Shown here one piece after another: positions 58,024 to 64,000 of a stretch of 64,000 bases of DNA (positions are counted from its first letter, which is position 1; every line of letters begins with the position of its first letter). Source of the DNA: Zingiber officinale (lineage: Eukaryota > Streptophyta > Magnoliopsida > Zingiberales > Zingiberaceae); the NCBI RefSeq assembly GCF_018446385.1, contig NC_055991.1, positions 103,151,712 to 103,215,711 on the forward strand. The letters run 5' to 3'. A model generated the notes under the pieces. That model was given only the letters and a program-made list of their open reading frames with translations. It made no database searches and was not told where the DNA came from. Made by a program: the position numbers and the translations under genes.

Positions 58024-58260
58024 GTTAGTCAAAGACTATGATTGTGAAATCCTCTACTATCCAGGGAAGGCGAACAAGGTGGCAGATGCGCTAAGCAGAA
58101 AATCTTGCGCAACTGTATTGTCCTTATCTGCCATGTCTCAACCCCTACGGAAGGAAGTAGTAAACTTTGGGCTAGAAATTATTACTGGGCAGCTCTCCAT
58201 TTTGACACTAGTGTCAACTTTGCTTGATGATATACAGAAATGGTAGGATAAAGATTCTAA
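58001..58260 (+). pseudogene. Gypsy RNase H end and linker
   Basis: [20 protein letters not shown] and [14 protein letters not shown] are the conserved C-terminal end of RNase H in gypsy elements; the alpha-helix with the final catalytic D is in VADALSR. It overlaps the preceding frame by a frameshift. A TAG at 58244 leads to the integrase linker. Confidence 0.8.
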
Positions 58261-59191
58261 TATTCAGAAGATCAAGCAGGGAATACAAGAAGGAGAAAAT
58301 GGGGAGTTTCGAATATCAGACCGTGGAATGCTATATTATGGTAATCATCTTTATGTCCCTAATCAAGAAGAACTGCGAAAGAAAATTCTAGGTGAAGCCC
58401 ATTGAACACCCTATGTAATGAATCCTGGTTCCACCAAGATGTACCAAAATTTAAAGGAACGCTTCTAGTGGTCTGGAATGAAGAGAGTGTTGCTAGATAC
58501 ATCAGTACCTGTCTGACGTGTCAACGAGTTAAAAGAAGAACATCAGAGACCAGGCGAAGTTCTGTAGCCTATCCAGATCCCAGAGTGGAAGTGGGAGGAT
58601 ATATTTATGGATTTTATAGTAGGATTACCCAGAACTATGAACGGTTATGATGCTATCTGGGTAATAGTAGACAGATTGACCAAGTCTGCTCATTTCCTAG
58701 CAATCAGAACATCCTAGTCTATTGAGTAGTTGGCACAATTGTATGTGAAAGAGGTCATCAGATTGCATGGAGTTCCCAAAACCATAATTTCTGAAAGAGA
58801 TGGTCATTTTACTTTACACTTCTGGGAGTGTGTTAAGAGAGCTCTTGACACTAAGTTACGATTCAGCACTACATTTCATCCTCAAACTGACAGGCAAACA
58901 GAACGGGTGAACCAAATTTTAGAGGATATGCTACGGGCTTGTGCCTTAGATTTCAAGGGGAGCTGGTGTCGATACCTATACTTAGTAGAATTCACATACA
59001 ATAATAGCTATAAAGCTACTATCAGAATGACACCCTATGAGGCTCTATATGGGAGGAGATGTAGATCTCCTATTTGTTGGTATGAAGGTGGTGAAAAGAA
59101 AGAAATGAGACTCCAGATAGACCTCATCGAAGACACCACCAAAGCTATTCAGAACATTCACCAGAGAATAGAAACTGCTCAGAGCTGGTAG
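58261..59191 (+). pseudogene. Gypsy integrase
   Basis: Segments of the zinc-binding HHCC region (CLTCQRVK, about 58510-58540) and the catalytic core are readable across several frames. They include DFIVG-like sequence at about 58610, VPKTIISERDGHFTLHFWE and FHPQTDRQTERVNQILEDML, with TYNNSYKATIRMTPYEALYG. The middle acidic residue lies in SERDG and the last in QTERVNQILEDML. Stops and frameshifts inactivate it. Confidence 0.8.
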
Positions 59192-59682
59192 AAAAGCTAT
59201 GCGGATGTGCGCCGTAGACCGCTGGAATTTGAGGTTGGGGACTCAGTGTTCCTCAAAGTAACTCCTATGAAATGAGTGATGCGGTTTGGGAAGAAAGGAA
59301 AGTTGAGTCCATGATATGTGCCATACTTGATCACCAAAAGAGTTGGCATGGTAGCTTATGAGTTGGAACTACCTCAGGAAATGTCAGCTGTTCATAATGT
59401 ATTTCATGTCTCAATGCTGAAGAAGCATGTTCCCAATGCAAACCAAGTGATTGAACCATAGACAGTACAAGTTCAAGAGGATCTCAGCTATGAAGGTCGA
59501 CCTATTCAGATAATAGATTGAGAAGTTAAGAAACTGAGAAACAAAGAGATACCATTAGTAAAAGCGATGTGGCAAAGTCAATAGTATGAAGAAGCAACAT
59601 GGGAACGCAAAGATAATATGAGATAGAAGTATCCATAATTGTTCTAAGTTCGAGGATGAACTTTTTATAAGGTATGGGGAAT
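59192..59682 (+). pseudogene. Gypsy integrase C-terminus and chromodomain remnant
   Basis: VGDSVFLKVTPMK, VAYELELPQEMSAVHNVFHV and SMLKKHVPNA are the usual C-terminal integrase region. It is followed at about 59551-59625 by YEEATWERKDN, a chromodomain core, which places the element among plant chromoviruses. The frame has at least five stops, several at positions where family members have CGA or CAG. A purine-rich tract (about 59668-59682) precedes the 3' LTR start. Confidence 0.75.
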
Positions 59683-59698
59683 TGTAATGCCATAAATT
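59683..59698 (+). mobile_element. Stub of the gypsy 3' LTR
   Basis: TGTAATGCCATAAATT follows the purine tract, as a chromovirus LTR start would. It is cut after 16 bases by the copia LTR that begins TGTTAGAGTG. This gives the nesting order: the copia LTR is at or inside the gypsy LTR. Confidence 0.55.
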
Positions 59699-61122
59699 TG
59701 TTAGAGTGTATACTAAAAGTCTAGCTTTTTGTATAGACATTTAAGAATCACATTGGTCAGATGCCTACATTTATATGCTAAGTGTAGTTGTTCAATTAAT
59801 TTATATTGTAGATAACATGATGTGTGGTGTTACACACAGAAGATCATGTTATCAATTCCTTATAAATTATAAACAGTAGCTCACGACTGAAATGGAAAGG
59901 AACAAACCATTGGAATAGTCGTAGTGTAATTAGGTATTAGTTTATCTTGACTAAAAATTACACTAGTACACTCTGAGTGTATTGAGCAGGACCATTTAAG
60001 GTAAGTTCTTTTTATACTGACTTAATAAAAGAACAAGACTTTATTTATTATGGAAGTGTGTGCTCTTAATCCTAATATAATAACAAGCACATATATTTAG
60101 TATTTATTTCTTTGACCTATCAAAGGGTGAGATTTAGCTCGATAAATCAATAGGCCCGATAAGTTGGGAAATGATATTACTTATAGTGTGTGTTGTTGAT
60201 TATAGAAGAAAACTGTGTCCTAGTAATCCAGATTCATAATGTCCCCAAGAGGAGCTCATAAGGATTGTCATGTTAAACTCTGCAAGTGGACTTAGTCCGA
60301 CATGACGATAAGGTTGAGTGGTACTACTCTTGGACTAAGATATTAATTAAAATGAGTTGTCAGTAACTCAATTAATTAGTGGACATCCGACATCTTAAAC
60401 ACATGGAGAATAACACACTCATAATAAGAAGGAGCTCAAAATGTAATTTGGGATTGGTGCAGTAGTTCAATAATAATTCTTTAGTGGCATGAATTATTAT
60501 TGATGAAATTAAGTTGGGTGTTTGGGGCAAACACAGGAAGCTTAATTTCATCGAGAGACCAAAACCAATTCCTCCTCTCGGTCCCTATCGTAGCCTCTTA
60601 ATTATAAAGTATTATACCCACCCATACCCACCTTCTTACCCATCCTTATGTGGCCGACCAAGCCAAGCTTGGAGCCCAAGCAAGGGCCGACCAAGACATG
60701 GCTTGGATGGGTTGAAGTGTGGCCGGCCCTAGCTTGATTCCAAGCTTAGGTGGCCGACCACAATAATATTAAAAGGATTTTATTTTAAAATTTTTTCTTA
60801 TGTGGATTCTATGGTTTTAAAAGAGAGTTTAAAATTTAAATATTTCCTTTTATAGCTTTCTACAAAAGATTTAGAAAAGATTTGATATCTTTCTTTATTT
60901 TTAGATTGAAAGGAAGATTTTAATTTTGAGAAAACTTTCCTTTTTTTGTAACCATGTTCATGGTTTTAAAAGAGAGTTTAAAATTTAAATCTTTCCTTTT
61001 ATACCTTGCTACAAAAGATTAAGAAAAGATTTGATATCTTTTCTTATTTGTAGATTGGAAGGAAGATTTTAATTTTGAGAAAACTTTCCTTTTTTATAAC
61101 CATGTTCATGATTTAAAAAGAG
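59699..61122 (+). mobile_element. Ty1-copia-type LTR, plus strand
   Basis: It begins TGTTAGAGTGTATACTAAAA, a start seen in many plant copia LTRs. It continues through 'gtccctatcgtagcctcttaa', TATAAAG-type sequence near 60603 and 'ggccgaccaagccaagctt', then stops at 61122 where another LTR begins. No CAACA end or primer site follows, so its 3' part is missing. A tandem duplication of about 160 bp (about 60805-60964 and 60965-61122) repeats 'ttttaaaagagagtttaaaa' through 'gagaaaactttcc'. The same region is inverted in element 2. Confidence 0.65.
60805..61122 (+). repeat. 160-bp tandem duplication within the copia LTR
   Basis: Two units of about 160 bp each read 'gttttaaaagagagttt', 'cttttata..ctacaaaagatt', 'agatttgatatct' and 'gattttaattttgagaaaac' before 'aaccatgttcatg'. 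The second is cut at 61122. The inverted counterpart lies at about 54240-54440. Confidence 0.7.
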
Positions 61123-64000
61123 TGTCACGCCCCAGAGGAGTCCCTGTCTGAGAAAATTTCGGCAGCATCTCCCCTGTACGGTGGACAATCTGAAACTTTT
61201 CTACATCTCACAAATACCTCAGCCACAGGCGGCTGGAATAATAACAACAAAATAAAACATCACCACGCAGTTATATATAATCAAACAAAGTAGTAATACT
61301 CTGACTCAAAAACCACCCTACTCAACTACACTCGTAAAGCTCAAAACCGACGAACTCACCTCTTCTGCCGTCCAGGCAGGCATGTAGTAAAAAAAACACA
61401 TCGAATAAAAATCCATCATCATCATCACAAAAATCCATACAACAACCAAGTATCCAAACAAATCAGGTCCACACATAATCAATAAATGCAAAACAAAACT
61501 AAACGATATATAAACCATCGAGGTCTGCAGAGATCTAGCACTACGTGCTGTGGGGACTAGCGACTGGAACTCTCTCCTGACAGCATCAACCTGAAAATAA
61601 CAACAATGGAGGCGGGGTGAGTCCAACACTCAGCAGGTACAGTTGACATGTAAAGTAAATAAACAACACCTAGTACTAATCATGCGTACAGTCTCCTGAT
61701 AAGAAAGATAAAAATGTATCTGAAGTAAACAGGAGAATACTGTACTAACCAGGTCCTGAGTACAAGGTCAAACAGTCCGAGGGATAAGGAAATCCTGTAT
61801 GCATGTCAAACATAGGTATCCAAATAATATGCAGCATATAAATGCAGCAAACACAAATACAAGCAATAAATGCATCATGCATATGATGCCAATGATGCGT
61901 CCTGGTCACCCCTGACGCCAGTCGATCATTTCACACAATAGTGAGGCCGAGTGGGTAGGGCTGTGACAACCGTGCACTATGTCGTCACTACTCCTGATGA
62001 GTGACCGAGTGGACGGGATGCTGTCGGAGTACACCTATCCTCCTACCCCAAATCATAGATGGGGGAGCGCAATGCTCTCAACTCCTGGTACACGATGACG
62101 GGGAGGAATCCCTGCCGGATAACACGTTGTGTCACATTACCCATGAGCGGACCAACGGTGCCTAACAGAGTCCCTGCTGCAACACACTCTGCCTGAATCG
62201 ACTACTAACCCATGAGTGGTGGTGTGTGCAGATCCATGTAACTGGCGATGTGCTCAAAAATAATGGAGCGGACTATCGCACAGCATGCAATCATGCAAAT
62301 GATGCATGGCAATAACCATATAAACATCCTGACCTAATCCATATATATAGAAAAGTGCACCCTACGTCAAAGAATCATATCGAATCAAAGGTACACAGAA
62401 GGTATAAAAACCTAGGTCCTGAACATGGTGAAGCATGGTATATCACTACCCCTATAAGCATGTATAGACAGGTAAAGTATACATGGGATGCAAAATAAAT
62501 CAATCAATCAAACATGTACCAAGATTTGGGTAGTGATTAACCGAAACAGATAAGAACACAATTAATGCAATATGTTAATTTCATTACTAAGCATATCAAA
62601 GACAAAAAGTCAAAAGTACCCGCCTCCGACAAAAGAAAGGTCCAATTCCGACTCCGAGATACTCGTCTCGCGTCAAAATCCTGTGTCACCAATATACGTA
62701 CATTTATTTAGCTAGAACTCAACGAATAGCTAAATAAAATCTCAACGACCAATAGGATAAGATCCTAATCAAACTATTTCATATTTATCATCATAATAAT
62801 CCAATTCCAACCTAATTCAATGTATTTACCAAATCTAACAATCCTCTACATCATGCATCAACTCCCTATGCCGTACCTCAAATCATAGCCTTGTTCAAGA
62901 ACAAGAAACTGCTGGAATTTGTTGAAATCAACGTCTGCCAGATCCACGAAACCCCACACCTGCGGACCAGATCAGAAGGAAATCAAACATGCAACCAAAT
63001 GTTCCAAATACGACCCACTCACCTTGTTGGCTCGGCAGTACAGTACCAGGGCACAAAGAGGGCAGCAAGGCAATGTTAGGGCACGGAAGCAAGCAGTCTC
63101 CAGTGATGGTCGGCACAGCTCAGTCAGTGGCCGGAGGCAAGAGGTGAGGAGATGTGTCGGCGGCGGTTCTAGGGCACGGCGACGGCGGCCGACATTGAGA
63201 AACCGGTGCCGGCAGTGGCGATGTCGGCTAGGCAAAGAAACTTGGTCGGCTGCCGGTGCTCGGAAGAGGAGAAGGCGTCGCCTAGGGCACAGTGAGGAGG
63301 TTGCAATAAAAATCGGAGAGAGGAAAATCTGGTAATGGCTGATATGGTACCTAATCCGCCAGAGAGGAAAGCTACCGGCCGACGATCTGAGCAGCACCAC
63401 TAAAACATGAAAGGAGACACTGCCTCAAGACCGATGGAAGTCCAGCGGTTCAACCCTAGTGACGACGACGTCCGTGGCTGTAATCAACTCCCTCGGCATC
63501 GGCTGCTCGCGTGGATGAACGACGACGGCAGTGGCAACTGGTGTCGGCTATGGCGACGGCATCTGTCGGGTGACCTGGTTTTTTGGCTAGGGCACAAGGA
63601 AAAGGGGCCGGCGCTAAGGCTCGAATGGCATCGTCGTTGCCCGGCGGAGTGGAAAAGGCTCAAGTAGGTGTGCGGCAGTAGAGGAGAGATTAGGGCACAA
63701 GGGAAGGAAAAAGGGTCGAGTGCGGCTCGGGAGAGAAGAGAAAGAAGAGATGAAGAATCGCCGCGAGCGGTTAGGGCTCTGAGGAAGAAGACTCAGCGCG
63801 AGTTCGGCAGGGAGAAGGAGTGAACGACGACAACCAAAAACAAAGAAAAAGAAAATAAATAAAGAAAAAGGAATTAAGAAATTCAACTTTTCCTCTTTTA
63901 AATAGGGTAATCAAAACAGGCTTTTCCGGGCCCCATTTTGTCCCCGTTAACTCGTCCATACGAGCTCCGAAAAATTCCCGGATAATTTCCAAAAATTCCG
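61123..64000 (-). mobile_element. Large Ty3-gypsy-type LTR running off the window
   Basis: Read on the minus strand, the LTR ends 'ctctggggcgtgaca' at 61123. Upstream are 'gagtgttggactcacc' (about 61635-61620) and a promoter-like TATTTAAAAGAGG at 63905-63893 near the window edge. At least 2.9 kb are present. The GC-rich interval 63100-63800 encodes short overlapping frames on both strands, which I read as LTR leader sequence rather than genes. Long LTRs of this kind occur in chromoviruses of the Del/Tekay group. No primer site lies beyond 61123, so it may be a solo or truncated LTR. Confidence 0.6.

Noticed and set aside
63000..63900. GC-rich overlapping open frames on both strands as genes
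   Set aside because: They overlap in several frames, are low-complexity (R/G/S-rich), and lie in the leader region of a gypsy-type LTR downstream of its TATTTAAAAGAGG promoter-like motif.
1..64000. tRNA, rRNA or CRISPR loci
   Set aside because: None seen by eye on either strand. The regular repeats present (200-bp array, LTR repeats) lack short conserved repeats with unique spacers, and tRNA-like TGGTATCAGAGC sites are primer-binding sites.

Overview
This is a window of plant nuclear DNA. It is AT-rich and contains no prokaryote-style gene clusters. Its contents are an intron-containing pentatricopeptide-repeat (PPR) gene, Ty3-gypsy and Ty1-copia LTR retrotransposon pieces with initiator-tRNA-Met primer sites, RTE-type LINE relics ending in a TTG microsatellite, TIR elements, and an endogenous badnavirus-like pararetrovirus. 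The species cannot be fixed from the sequence; this mix suits many angiosperms, and a monocot is possible but unproven.

The dominant structure is a direct tandem segmental duplication of about 24 kb: copy 1 at about 2682-26638, copy 2 at about 26639-50585. The copies abut with at most one shared base at the junction and no N gap. Each holds, in order: the PPR gene; a 200-bp tandem repeat; a rearranged pararetrovirus inserted in the third unit of that repeat; three nested RTE LINE relics, one of them split by a TIR element; an AT-rich block; a threefold promoter-like repeat; exon-like relics of an unidentified gene on the minus strand; and LTR debris. All these insertions are shared, so the duplication is younger than all of them.

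The copies are nearly identical by eye, but differences are clustered. Copy 1 of the PPR gene has five exons that join in frame (about 310 residues). Copy 2 has a net 5-bp loss in exon 1 that puts the transit-peptide start out of frame. In the viral element, copy 1 keeps a protease-RT-RNase H frame with a single stop, whereas copy 2 has a dense cluster of small indels limited to about 0.9 kb.

The pararetrovirus is scrambled. Protease, RT and RNase H, then the intergenic promoter and primer site, then the first 44 codons of ORF1 lie on the plus strand. They are joined head-on to a minus-strand segment carrying the end of ORF2, the start of the polyprotein and a dUTPase domain. The dUTPase is split by a 506-bp hAT-like element with 8-bp target duplications. 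The viral promoter therefore points into antisense viral sequence.

Left of the duplication (1-2681) are a gypsy protease relic and two TTA-flanked MITEs. Right of it (50586-64000) is a pile of LTR retrotransposons: two minus-strand copia LTR and leader pieces, a decayed chromovirus (gag to chromodomain) on the plus strand, a plus-strand copia LTR, and a minus-strand gypsy LTR that runs off the window end. The PPR gene copy 1 is the only host protein gene here that I consider intact.
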